Assembly: GCA_963676905.2 (NCBI GenBank)
Contig: CAXXVE010000001.1
Coordinates: 3,348,001 to 3,412,000, forward strand
Direction of reading: 5' to 3'
Source: Oceanispirochaeta sp963676905
Lineage (GTDB): Bacteria > Spirochaetota > Spirochaetia > DSM-2461
Length of the DNA: 64,000 bases
The notes below the pieces were generated by a model. It did no database searches. It saw only the letters and a program-made list of their open reading frames with translations, and had not been told where the DNA came from. Of this stretch, positions 43,245 through 50,911 are shown piece by piece; the stretch's first letter is position 1; each line of letters starts with the position of its first letter. A program made the position numbers and the translations under genes.

Positions 43245-44177
43245 CTACTCCTCATAGGGAAGTTCAATAGTCATCCTGTCCCTTGTCAGAAAGGTTTCAG
43301 GAAATATCTCCTTAGCCTCCCTGAGCAGATTTCTGAGCTCTTTCTCAGTATATCTTGGACTATAATGGATCAGACCCATCTGCTTGATCCCTCCCGCTTC
43401 TGCTGCAATCATTGCAGCCTGCTGGGAAGTCAGATGCTTCTTTTCCCTTGCCGAAGCCTGAAGAGAGCGGTCGAACATTCCTTCACAAATAAAAAGATCA
43501 GAATCTTTAACGTCGGCTGCAATTTCAGGAACATAGGCTGTATCAGTTACGAAACTGAACTTCCGCCCCTTTCTTGGTGCCCCCATTACATCGGAAGGCA
43601 CTATAGTCCTTCCGTCTTCAAGCTCAACGGAATCACCGTTCTGCAGCTTTGACCACATAGGGCCGCAGGGAACACCCGCCTCCTGTGCCTTCAGGGGAAA
43701 GAATACACCCGGGCGGTCCTTCTCTTCAAGAATATATCCTACACAGACCTTTGAGTGGTTCAGAGGAATAGAACGGATGATCATCTCACTATTCTCAAAT
43801 ACGATACCGGGCTTGTCGGGTTCTGCTATCTCTTCAACTATGATTTCATAGTTCACATACATATCAAGGACCTTCCGGCTTGACTCTACATACTCTTTGA
43901 TCTTCGGCGGACCGATGATCGTCAGGGGCTCTGAACGCTCAACCTGAGATGAGAGCATAAGAATTCCCGGCAAACCTGTAATATGGTCCGCATGGGTATG
44001 GGATATAAATATTTTATTTATTTTCTTCCAGCGCAGATTGAGCTTCCTCAGCGAAACCTGTGTTCCCTCTCCGCAGTCGAAGAGAAAAAGATCCCCCTCT
44101 CTCCTCAGCAGAACAGAGGTAAGATTCCGTCCGGGAAGGGGCATCATGCCGCCGGTACCAAGTACAAAAACTTCCAT
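43245..44177 (-). CDS. rnz: Ribonuclease Z
   Basis: Zinc-dependent endonuclease that trims tRNA 3' ends, 310 residues from the ATG at 44177. It has the metallo-beta-lactamase fold with GTGGMMPLPGRNLTS at the start and HTHADHITGLPG (H-x-H-x-D-H, near 63-74). FVTDTAYVPE and LIHYSPRYTE carry later metal ligands. Its length fits the short bacterial form. It is monocistronic, divergent from cls. Confidence 0.9.
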   Translation of the reverse strand: MEVFVLGTGGMMPLPGRNLTSVLLRREGDLFLFDCGEGTQVSLRKLNLRWKKINKIFISHTHADHITGLPGILMLSSQVERSEPLTIIGPPKIKEYVESSRKVLDMYVNYEIIVEEIAEPDKPGIVFENSEMIIRSIPLNHSKVCVGYILEEKDRPGVFFPLKAQEAGVPCGPMWSKLQNGDSVELEDGRTIVPSDVMGAPRKGRKFSFVTDTAYVPEIAADVKDSDLFICEGMFDRSLQASAREKKHLTSQQAAMIAAEAGGIKQMGLIHYSPRYTEKELRNLLREAKEIFPETFLTRDRMTIELPYEE

Positions 44178-44267
44178 AATGAACAAGAAAATATCAAAAT
44201 TTTCTTATAAAGGGAAGTTGTAAGCCCGATTGAAGTATGATTATTATATCAACTATGGGGAGGTTCC

Positions 44268-45722
44268 ATGCTGCTCTCACTTCCGGACTATCTGTATTAC
44301 CTTAACTTTATTGTCGTTTTCTGTGCCGTCATCTATATTCTCCTTTCCAATAAAGAGAGCGAAGCCTCCCTCGCCTGGATAATGCTGATAGTGGCCATCC
44401 CCGTCTGGGGTCTGCTCCTCTATATACTCATAGGCCTTGATGTCAAGAAAGTGAAGGTAATTCCCCAGCGCCCTGAAGAGCTTTTTGCCGAAAAGCTCAA
44501 ACACCTGCTTGATTCCCAGATGACCCTCCTCCAGGAGAGTGAAGTCGGTGACAGTGAATCCATGACAGATGTAATGAAGAATATAAAACTCCTTCTCAAT
44601 GCAAATCAGGCAGCACTGACCCTTGATAACAAAGCCGGAATCTTCTACTCGGGCACCAAACTCTACAATGTTCTCCTTGAAGACCTTGAAAATGCGAAGC
44701 AGTCCATTCATATGGAGTACTTTATCTGGAAGAGCGACGAACTCGGCCGGAAAATTAAGGATATACTTGTAAGAAAGTCCAGGGACGGCGTGGATGTAAA
44801 ACTCATATTTGACGGCCTGGGTTCATTTGGAAGAATATCCCACAAGTACAAAAGAGAGCTCAAAGAGGCTGGTATACAGTACAGCTACTTCAATGACCTG
44901 AACCGCTTTGTCGCCAGAATGAAGATCAACTACAGCAACCACAAGAAGATTGTTGTCATCGACGGCAAAACGGCCTATACAGGGGGCATGAATGTCGGCA
45001 TGGAGTACATTGACGGCGGACGGCGTTTCGACTCCTGGAGGGACACTCACGTGCGTCTGACGGGAAATTGCGTTCATATCTTCCAGTCAATATTTCTAAC
45101 AGACTGGTTTAACTGCGGACATGAGATGCTTATCGATGATGATTTTTTTCCAATACAGGCTGAGAAGATAAGCGGAGTGCCTGTTCAGGTAGCCGTCAGC
45201 GGCCCGGATTCGAAGTGGAATTCCATTGAGATGCTTATCTTCAACATGATAACCAACGCCAATCATGAAGTGTTCATCCAGAGCCCCTACTTCATTCCCG
45301 ATCTTGCCGTGATGAAGGCCATGGAATCGGCGGCTATGTCGGGAATTGAAATAACCCTGATGATGGCAGGGATCCCCGACAAGCGTATTGCCTGGTGGAC
45401 TGCTTTTACCTATTTCGAGCCCCTTCTGAAGGCAGGTGTAAAGATACTCCACTATGATATGGGTTTTCTCCATTCCAAGGTTGTAATCATGGACAGCATT
45501 GTGAGCACCGTGGGAACATGCAACATGGATATAAGGAGTTTCCGCCTCAACTACGAGGTGAATGCTGTATTCTATGACAACAAGGTGTCACAGGATCTGA
45601 AGGATCAGTTTCTCTTTGATACAAGGGCCTGCAGGGAAGTCACCCTGGAGGAGATTCAGTCACTCAACTTTCCCCGGAGACTCAGAAACTCAGTCTGCCG
45701 GCTGTTCAGCCCCCTTATGTAG
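44268..45722 (+). CDS. cls: Cardiolipin synthase
   Basis: Membrane phospholipase D family enzyme making cardiolipin from two phosphatidylglycerols, 484 residues. Two N-terminal membrane helices (about 10-28 and 38-57, the PLDc_N region) precede two HKD motifs: NHKKIVVIDGKTAYTGGMN (near 225) and LHSKVVIMDSIVSTVGTCNMD (near 403). The start follows GGGGAGG closely. The stop is followed by 65 bases with no clear terminator before the convergent thioredoxin reductase gene. Confidence 0.93.
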   Translation: MLLSLPDYLYYLNFIVVFCAVIYILLSNKESEASLAWIMLIVAIPVWGLLLYILIGLDVKKVKVIPQRPEELFAEKLKHLLDSQMTLLQESEVGDSESMTDVMKNIKLLLNANQAALTLDNKAGIFYSGTKLYNVLLEDLENAKQSIHMEYFIWKSDELGRKIKDILVRKSRDGVDVKLIFDGLGSFGRISHKYKRELKEAGIQYSYFNDLNRFVARMKINYSNHKKIVVIDGKTAYTGGMNVGMEYIDGGRRFDSWRDTHVRLTGNCVHIFQSIFLTDWFNCGHEMLIDDDFFPIQAEKISGVPVQVAVSGPDSKWNSIEMLIFNMITNANHEVFIQSPYFIPDLAVMKAMESAAMSGIEITLMMAGIPDKRIAWWTAFTYFEPLLKAGVKILHYDMGFLHSKVVIMDSIVSTVGTCNMDIRSFRLNYEVNAVFYDNKVSQDLKDQFLFDTRACREVTLEEIQSLNFPRRLRNSVCRLFSPLM

Positions 45723-45787
45723 AACTGAATCCCCGCCCCCTGCCGCGGCGGAAAGCCGGACAGGAGCACACGGGGGGTCAGAGAGAA

Positions 45788-47071
45788 TCAGCCGAGCTCT
45801 TTTGAAATGGAGATAGCGGCGATTGTTCCGTCGGATACAGCGGTAGTGATCTGTCTGAATTTTTTGGTTCGTATATCACCGGCCGCATAGACATCAGGAA
45901 GATTGGTTTTCATATCATCGTCAGTAACAAGATAGCCCCACTGATCTTTTTCAAGATTTCCGGGAAAGCCTTCGAGGTTGGGTATAAATCCGACAAACAC
46001 GAAGATTCCGTTTGTATCCAGAGTCTTAACGCTACCTGTTTTAAGATCCTCAACTTTGACAGACATATCCATGGCTCCGTTGCGGATAAACTCTCTGGGT
46101 TCATGCTCAAAGAGAATATTGATCTTGTCGTTAGCAAAAACCTCTTTCTGAGCTTCCTTGTTGGCCTGGAGCTCGGCAAACTGATGAACGATTGTTATGG
46201 ATTTGGCAAACTTGGCTATAAAGAGTGACTCCTCGATGGCGGAGTTGCCGCCTCCGATAACCACAACATCCCTGTCATCAAAGTATTTGGCATCACATGT
46301 GGCACAGTAGGAAATCCCGTTCCCCCTGTACTCCAGCTCTCCTGGAAGACCCAGAGGTCTGGGAGAGGATCCTGTTGCAATGATGATCTTCTTTGCCTTG
46401 ATTGTCTCCACACCGTCAATGAGGATCTCTTTCTTATCAAGATCCACACTTGAAATATCCACAGCTGCCCTGAAATCAACACCGGCACCCTTTGCCTGCT
46501 CACTCATAAAATGAGCCAGCATAAAACCCTGCTGGGGATCTACAAAACCGGGATAGTTTGATACCTGATGGGTTGTTGAAACATATCCCCCCGTCAGAGC
46601 CGGATCAATGATAACAGTTTTTATATGAGCCTGACCGAGATAGGTTCCCGCTGTAAGTCCTGCAGGGCCTCCTCCGAGGATGGCAGCGTCGTACTCAGTC
46701 TCAACGGGTTTGATTCCCTGCCGAATTTCGGCTGCCCGCTCAGGCCCCACCATTTTATCAAGGGTCTCTGCAAGGGCTGATCTCTTGATGCCTCCGGACT
46801 GCCTGTCAGCAATCTCTTTGCCGTCTTCATAAAAGAGCACCGTCGGTGAACTCACGACTTCAAGCTTTTCGGACAGCTCTCTGTTTCCCTGCCTGAATAT
46901 TTTGACGAATTTAAGATCATCTCCGTACAGTTCGCTCAAAGCTGCATATTTACTCGCCAGAGCCTCACAGGGAGGACACTCGGTTGAATAAAAATCGACT
47001 ACAACCCGGCCTCCCTTGAGTACATCCGCATCCCAGTCCACCGCATTAATTTCTTTAATTTTTCCAGCCAT
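45788..47071 (-). CDS. Thioredoxin-thioredoxin reductase fusion flavoprotein
   Basis: A 427-residue fusion. Residues 1-110 are one thioredoxin fold with the active site Cys32-Pro-Pro-Cys35 and a cis-Pro loop VSSPTVLFY. Residues about 125-427 are thioredoxin reductase: FAD motif GGGPAG (133-138), redox pair Cys256-Ala-Thr-Cys259, nucleotide motif GGGNSA (273-278) and YAAGDI. The NADPH 2'-phosphate loop HRRxxxR is missing and reads HQFAELQ (296-302), closer to the NADH-using AhpF, so NADH or another donor is possible. I take the ATG at 47071 because AGGAGAG precedes it. It is the last gene of the radical SAM operon; its start lies one base past the stop of the upstream gene. Confidence 0.85.
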   Translation of the reverse strand: MAGKIKEINAVDWDADVLKGGRVVVDFYSTECPPCEALASKYAALSELYGDDLKFVKIFRQGNRELSEKLEVVSSPTVLFYEDGKEIADRQSGGIKRSALAETLDKMVGPERAAEIRQGIKPVETEYDAAILGGGPAGLTAGTYLGQAHIKTVIIDPALTGGYVSTTHQVSNYPGFVDPQQGFMLAHFMSEQAKGAGVDFRAAVDISSVDLDKKEILIDGVETIKAKKIIIATGSSPRPLGLPGELEYRGNGISYCATCDAKYFDDRDVVVIGGGNSAIEESLFIAKFAKSITIVHQFAELQANKEAQKEVFANDKINILFEHEPREFIRNGAMDMSVKVEDLKTGSVKTLDTNGIFVFVGFIPNLEGFPGNLEKDQWGYLVTDDDMKTNLPDVYAAGDIRTKKFRQITTAVSDGTIAAISISKELG

Positions 47072-47072
47072 T

Positions 47073-48398
47073 TCAACTCTCCTGTTCATCTTGAAAATAG
47101 GTTGCCAACCCCAGAGTCATCAACTCTTTAACGGGCCGGCAGTCGGGGGTCATGATGCTTCCGGTCCGGTTTTTTGCAACTGCGGCGCATCCGCCTCCGC
47201 AAGCCAGCTGCACAGAGCAGCTTCTGCACTCTGCGATGGAACAGACATCCCTGTCCTGCCACTCTTCCACAGCTTCACTGTTCAGTATGACTTCGGGATA
47301 AAACTGCCCCAGTTCCTCTCCTGTCTTGCCTACAGTGGCGGTACAGGAGTAAATATTTCCGGTATAGTCAAAGGCCCACTCTGTTTTAGCTCCCGTACAG
47401 GAGTCAAACAGGGGTCCCGGCAGCTCCCCCTCATCCGCTATAAAACGGGAAAGGGAAAATGCGGGTCTGTGAAATTCAAGTATTTCCGGATAATCTTTAA
47501 TAAGTTCATAGATCCCCTCGTACATTCCTATTCTTGTAAACAGAAACTCATGATCTTTCTGACAGCTGTGAAGTTCATAGTTCCGTCCCAGCTGTGTCTT
47601 GAAAAGGGATGACTTGGTCCAGCCTTTTTTGACTGCGTGGGCAGCCAGTTCAGGAAGGCCGTCAATATTCTGTTTATCCAGTACAGCTCTCAGATTTACA
47701 GGGATTCCGGCGGCAATGGTGAGGTCAACGGCATCCGAGACTCTCTCAAAAGTCCCCTGTCCGCCTCGGAGGGGGCGGCGCAGGTTGTGAACTTCAGCCG
47801 GACCGTCCAGGGTAATCTGGATTTCACGAATACGGGATTGTTTCAGCCGGGGAAGGCACTCTTCCAGGGTATATCCGTTTGTTACAATGGCAATTGAAAG
47901 CTTTCTTTCGTCTGCCCTGTCCAGGAAATAGTTGATATTGGACCTGTGGGACTCTGAAGTCAGCAGAGGCTCTCCGCCGAAGAGTGTCAGATAGAAGGGT
48001 TTCCCACTGAAGTTTAAATCCAGGTAGGAGAAAAACGCATCAATAACAGGGCGCTGGTCTTTTAATGCGGTTGATTTACCATACTCTTCCTGATAGCAGT
48101 AGGTGCATTTGAAATTGCAGAAATAGTCGGGAACATAGAAGACCTGAATCTCCGATTCCTCCTGCTGGTCCATAAAATCAAGGTATGCGGCATTAAAGAG
48201 AGACGTCTCTTTTTCCTCATCCATATAGTAACCCTTCTCAACAAAGGGCGCGGCATCATCCAGTGTATCGGAAATAAATGCCTGTGCCAGATCAGCTTCA
48301 AGAATGTCCGCCTCTTTTGAGAGAAGGTTCATGATATACCAGGATTCGGAGTCCTGCAGAGGGGCACAGATTGTATGTTTGGATTTTCTTAAACTCAC
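47073..48398 (-). CDS. Radical SAM/SPASM peptide maturase
   Basis: A 441-residue radical SAM enzyme of the SPASM class, probably modifying the short peptide encoded just upstream. The start is a GTG at 48398 behind AAAGGACG; the frame continues upstream but would run through a hairpin and the peptide gene. The SAM cluster is Cys94-x3-Cys98-x2-Cys101 and GGEP is at 141-144. The SPASM domain has Cys334, Cys352, Cys386 and Cys391-x2-Cys394-x5-Cys400-x3-Cys404, then Cys420, enough for two auxiliary clusters. The N-terminus (ICAPLQDSESWYIMNLLSKEA) resembles the region before the radical SAM core in other RiPP maturases. The chemistry is unknown. Confidence 0.83.
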   Translation of the reverse strand: MSLRKSKHTICAPLQDSESWYIMNLLSKEADILEADLAQAFISDTLDDAAPFVEKGYYMDEEKETSLFNAAYLDFMDQQEESEIQVFYVPDYFCNFKCTYCYQEEYGKSTALKDQRPVIDAFFSYLDLNFSGKPFYLTLFGGEPLLTSESHRSNINYFLDRADERKLSIAIVTNGYTLEECLPRLKQSRIREIQITLDGPAEVHNLRRPLRGGQGTFERVSDAVDLTIAAGIPVNLRAVLDKQNIDGLPELAAHAVKKGWTKSSLFKTQLGRNYELHSCQKDHEFLFTRIGMYEGIYELIKDYPEILEFHRPAFSLSRFIADEGELPGPLFDSCTGAKTEWAFDYTGNIYSCTATVGKTGEELGQFYPEVILNSEAVEEWQDRDVCSIAECRSCSVQLACGGGCAAVAKNRTGSIMTPDCRPVKELMTLGLATYFQDEQES

Positions 48399-48410
48399 AC
48401 AGCGTCCTTT

Positions 48411-48434
48411 AAAAAACCGGGCCCTGAGGCCCGG
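48411..48434 (-). terminator. Terminator-like hairpin between peptide gene and maturase gene
   Basis: On the minus strand CCGGGCC/GGCCCGG with a four-base loop is followed by six T residues, starting six bases after the peptide stop and ending just before the Shine-Dalgarno of the maturase. It would make the peptide transcript abundant and let only part of transcription through. Confidence 0.75.
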
Positions 48435-48439
48435 ATAAA

Positions 48440-48535
48440 TCAGTCGTGGCAGCCTGCCACAACGGGTGAGATCTTGGCACAGCACTGGGCTGTTTTCTTA
48501 ACCTCTCCCTGTTTTTTCTTGATCAGAGATTTCAA
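48440..48535 (-). CDS. Short Cys-containing peptide, likely RiPP precursor
   Basis: A 31-codon gene read directly from the minus strand, too short for usual gene calling. TTG start at 48535 behind a perfect AGGAGGT, six bases upstream; TGA at 48440-48442. The N-terminal part is lysine-rich (KSLIKKKQGEVKKTA), leader-like, and the C-terminal part QCCAKISPVVAGCHD holds all three Cys, adjacent at 18-19 and at 29. It is 21 bases after the methyltransferase stop and directly before the radical SAM/SPASM gene, with a hairpin between. That arrangement is typical of peptide precursors with a maturase. It could be a leader peptide instead; translation is not shown. Confidence 0.68.
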   Translation of the reverse strand: MKSLIKKKQGEVKKTAQCCAKISPVVAGCHD

Positions 48536-48556
48536 TTTTCCACCTCCTGCACAAAA

Positions 48557-49207
48557 TTAACAGCAACAGCTGCCGGTTTTAAAACCGGTAACTGTGAAAC
48601 TGACTACGGATATTTTCCCCTTTTCATAAGGTTGGGACTCCTCAAGGATATTGATATTCTGAAACCCTCCTTCCTGCAGAAGATTCATATATACATCCTT
48701 TGTTACCGCGCCGGCCCAGCATTCGGAGACTGCTACCGGATCCTTGGCATACTCTTCGGGGACGAGGTCTGTTGAGTAGATATCACTCACTGTAAAGCGA
48801 CCGCCCGTTTTCATGACTCTATAGATTTCCGCCCATGTTTTGGCTTTATCCGAAACATGGTTCAGTACACAATTTGAAATTATAAGATCAACACTCCCGC
48901 ATTTCAAAGGAAGGGTCTCGAGGTTGGACTGGATAAACTCGACATTGCTCTTTCCGAGCTTTTCCGCTGTTTTCTTTGCCTTTCTTATCATTCCGTCGGA
49001 GAGGTCTATTCCATAGACGAACCCCTCTTCACCGACCTGATCGGCCATCCTTATGACATCGCCGCCCCGTCCGCTTCCAAGATCAAGACATACTTCACCC
49101 TTCTGAGCACCGGCAAACTGTATAGCCTTACCACAGGAGAGGCAGCAGTCGCTATCGGCAAGATCTGAATAGCGGGTGTTGATTGCTTCAATATTTTTGA
49201 TTTCCAT
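48557..49207 (-). CDS. ArsM-like SAM-dependent methyltransferase
   Basis: A 216-residue class I methyltransferase closest in motif to arsenite methyltransferases. SAM motif LDLGSGRGGDV is at 41-51. Two Cys that bind As(III) in ArsM/AS3MT have clear counterparts: Cys113 in SNCVLNHVSDK and Cys163 in ECWAGAV. Further Cys are Cys21-22, Cys25 (CCLSCGKA) and Cys40, and the protein ends in Cys-Cys-Cys (214-216). Arsenite is one candidate substrate; the neighbouring peptide, another metalloid, or a thiol cofactor are others. First gene of the operon; the start follows AAGGAAG. Confidence 0.75.
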   Translation of the reverse strand: MEIKNIEAINTRYSDLADSDCCLSCGKAIQFAGAQKGEVCLDLGSGRGGDVIRMADQVGEEGFVYGIDLSDGMIRKAKKTAEKLGKSNVEFIQSNLETLPLKCGSVDLIISNCVLNHVSDKAKTWAEIYRVMKTGGRFTVSDIYSTDLVPEEYAKDPVAVSECWAGAVTKDVYMNLLQEGGFQNINILEESQPYEKGKISVVSFTVTGFKTGSCCC

Positions 49208-49267
49208 TCCACTTCCTTTCCGGTTGAAATCCCCGGACTCATAAGCAATGTATAAAAATATATTATT

Positions 49268-49281
49268 TTCTATATATAGAA
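49268..49281. promoter_or_regulatory. Palindrome in the promoter region of the methyltransferase-peptide operon
   Basis: TTCTATATATAGAA, a perfect 14-base palindrome, between the divergent methyltransferase and lipoprotein genes. It touches the -10 region of the candidate minus-strand promoter, a usual place for a repressor. Confidence 0.5.
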
Positions 49282-49308
49282 CTTACCAACTGTTCTTTTT
49301 TTAGTCAA
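49280..49308 (-). promoter_or_regulatory. Candidate promoter of the methyltransferase-peptide operon
   Basis: TTGACT, a 17-base spacer and TAAGTT on the minus strand, about 70 bases before the methyltransferase start. The -35 is strong, the -10 weak. Confidence 0.45.
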
Positions 49309-49367
49309 TAACTTTCTTTAAATATGGTAATATCTGAAGAAAGGGACATATTGTTACAGAGGTATTT

Positions 49368-50117
49368 ATGAAGAATTTTACATCCATTTTATTACTCAGT
49401 CTAATTATTTTTTCCTGTGCGACCATTCCCGAGGAAAAAGGAACACCTTCTTCCCCCCTTCAGAATCCGGGAAACTTGAACAGCGTTGAGAAAGCAACCG
49501 CTGAATTTGACGGCTTTATGTCCGTTTTTTCGTCAAAGTACAGCTCCGGCAGCCGTGATATCGACAGCAGGGAGTGGCTGATGTCTCAGATAAACTTCTG
49601 GGCCGACAGGGATATACTCTCTGTACAGAGGATTTATGAGGATCTGAAATACCGCGGATGGACAGATGATGAAAAGAAAACTTATCTTGCAAAGGTTCTC
49701 CCTTCCCTCCTTGAAACCAGGCAAAAGACATTGGATGACCTCAGCTATCTGACAGGACAGAGCCTTGTCCTTCGCGATATGCCGTGGTTTGTCCGTGATT
49801 TCTTTGATGAACGCTCTGAGTTCAGCTACTGGTACCTTGTATACACCGCAAGAAGCATGGATTCGTCGTGGCAGCAGAATACAATACTGCCTGTAATGCT
49901 CCGCCTGATCCCGGAAGACAGGGTTACTGCCGTAAGCTATCTATGGCTGAAGACTCCTGACAGCCTTTCAGGCATGGAGAATGAAATCTACCTTGCCGGG
50001 TATCCCTGGAGCAGGCTTATCAATCTGCTTGAAATCAGCTCATTCTGCCGGGAGGAAGCACAAAGGCTGCTTGGCAGCGGAGAAGCTGCTGCGTTTACAG
50101 GGGGCAGCCTCTTTTAA
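49368..50117 (+). CDS. Hypothetical lipoprotein
   Basis: A 249-residue protein with a lipoprotein signal peptide (MKNFTSILLLSLIIFSC, Cys17), so it should be lipid-anchored in the envelope. The mature part is mostly helical, with repeated aromatic segments (SREWLMSQINFWADRDILSVQ, YRGWTDDEKKTYLAKVLPSLL, MPWFVRDFFDERSEFSYWYLV). I do not recognise a family. It is divergent from the methyltransferase-peptide operon and shares its upstream region; a functional link is not shown. Confidence 0.68.
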   Translation: MKNFTSILLLSLIIFSCATIPEEKGTPSSPLQNPGNLNSVEKATAEFDGFMSVFSSKYSSGSRDIDSREWLMSQINFWADRDILSVQRIYEDLKYRGWTDDEKKTYLAKVLPSLLETRQKTLDDLSYLTGQSLVLRDMPWFVRDFFDERSEFSYWYLVYTARSMDSSWQQNTILPVMLRLIPEDRVTAVSYLWLKTPDSLSGMENEIYLAGYPWSRLINLLEISSFCREEAQRLLGSGEAAAFTGGSLF

Positions 50118-50140
50118 TGCATCTATTCTATGGGTAAATA

Positions 50141-50184
50141 AAAAAGGCACCGTCTCCCTTGAGAGCCGGTGCCTTATTTTTTTT
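50141..50184. terminator. Bidirectional terminator between lipoprotein gene and liv operon
   Basis: The stem GGCACCG (50146-50152) / CGGTGCC (50167-50173) is flanked by A-rich and T-rich runs, between convergent genes. Confidence 0.87.
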
Positions 50185-50203
50185 CTTAACTATTTATGGA
50201 AAA

Positions 50204-50911
50204 TCAGATTCCCAGATAGGCCTTCTTTACATCTTCATTGGCCAGGAGCTTATCAGCATCATCGGTCATGCTGATTTTTCCGGTCTCGAGAACATAACCT
50301 CTGTGGGCAATCTTGAGAGCCATGTTGGCATTCTGTTCAACCAGAAAGACAGTTGTATTGTTTTCCTTGTTGACCTTTTTGATGATGTCGAAGATCTGCT
50401 GTACGATAAGCGGCGCCAGTCCCAGTGAGGGTTCATCCAGAAGGAGGAGTCTGGGTCTTGCCATCAGAGCGCGGCAGATCGCAAGCATCTGCTGCTCACC
50501 ACCTGAAAGTGTACCGCCCTGCTGGTTGCGTCTTTCAGCAAGCCGGGGAAAAAGGGAGTACATGTACTCTATATCCTGCTTGATCCCTTCCTTGTCGTTT
50601 CTAAGAAAGGCACCCATGTCCAGATTCTCCCTTACTGAAAGCTGGGGGAAGATCCTCCGTCCCTCGGGAACCTGACTGATTCCCATAGAAACTATTTTGT
50701 CAGGATTCATCTTTGAGATGTCCTTACCTTCGAACTCAATGCTTCCTGAGGTGATGGGAACAATACCGCAAAGGGACATCAGGGTTGTAGATTTACCGGC
50801 ACCATTGGCTCCGATGAGAGTAATGATTTCACCCTCTGAGACCTCAATGGATATATCCTTGAGTGCCTGAATATTTCCGTAATAGGTACTAATATTATTT
50901 ATTTTAAGCAT
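50204..50911 (-). CDS. livF: Branched-chain amino acid ABC transporter ATP-binding protein LivF
   Basis: One of two ATPases of the LIV-type importer. I start it at the ATG at 50911 (235 residues), preceded by GGAGAGG and overlapping the livG stop. Walker A GANGAGKST is near residue 37, signature LSGGEQQ near 134, Walker B LLLLDEPSLGLAP near 154. The short form without a C-terminal extension is LivF-type. It is the last gene of the operon. Confidence 0.93.
   Translation of the reverse strand: MLKINNISTYYGNIQALKDISIEVSEGEIITLIGANGAGKSTTLMSLCGIVPITSGSIEFEGKDISKMNPDKIVSMGISQVPEGRRIFPQLSVRENLDMGAFLRNDKEGIKQDIEYMYSLFPRLAERRNQQGGTLSGGEQQMLAICRALMARPRLLLLDEPSLGLAPLIVQQIFDIIKKVNKENNTTVFLVEQNANMALKIAHRGYVLETGKISMTDDADKLLANEDVKKAYLGI

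Noticed and set aside
47073..48485. Longer start for the radical SAM protein (first 29 codons of the open frame)
   Set aside because: The extra codons run through the hairpin and the peptide gene and read as an unlikely Arg/Cys-rich sequence; the GTG at 48398 has a proper ribosome binding site.
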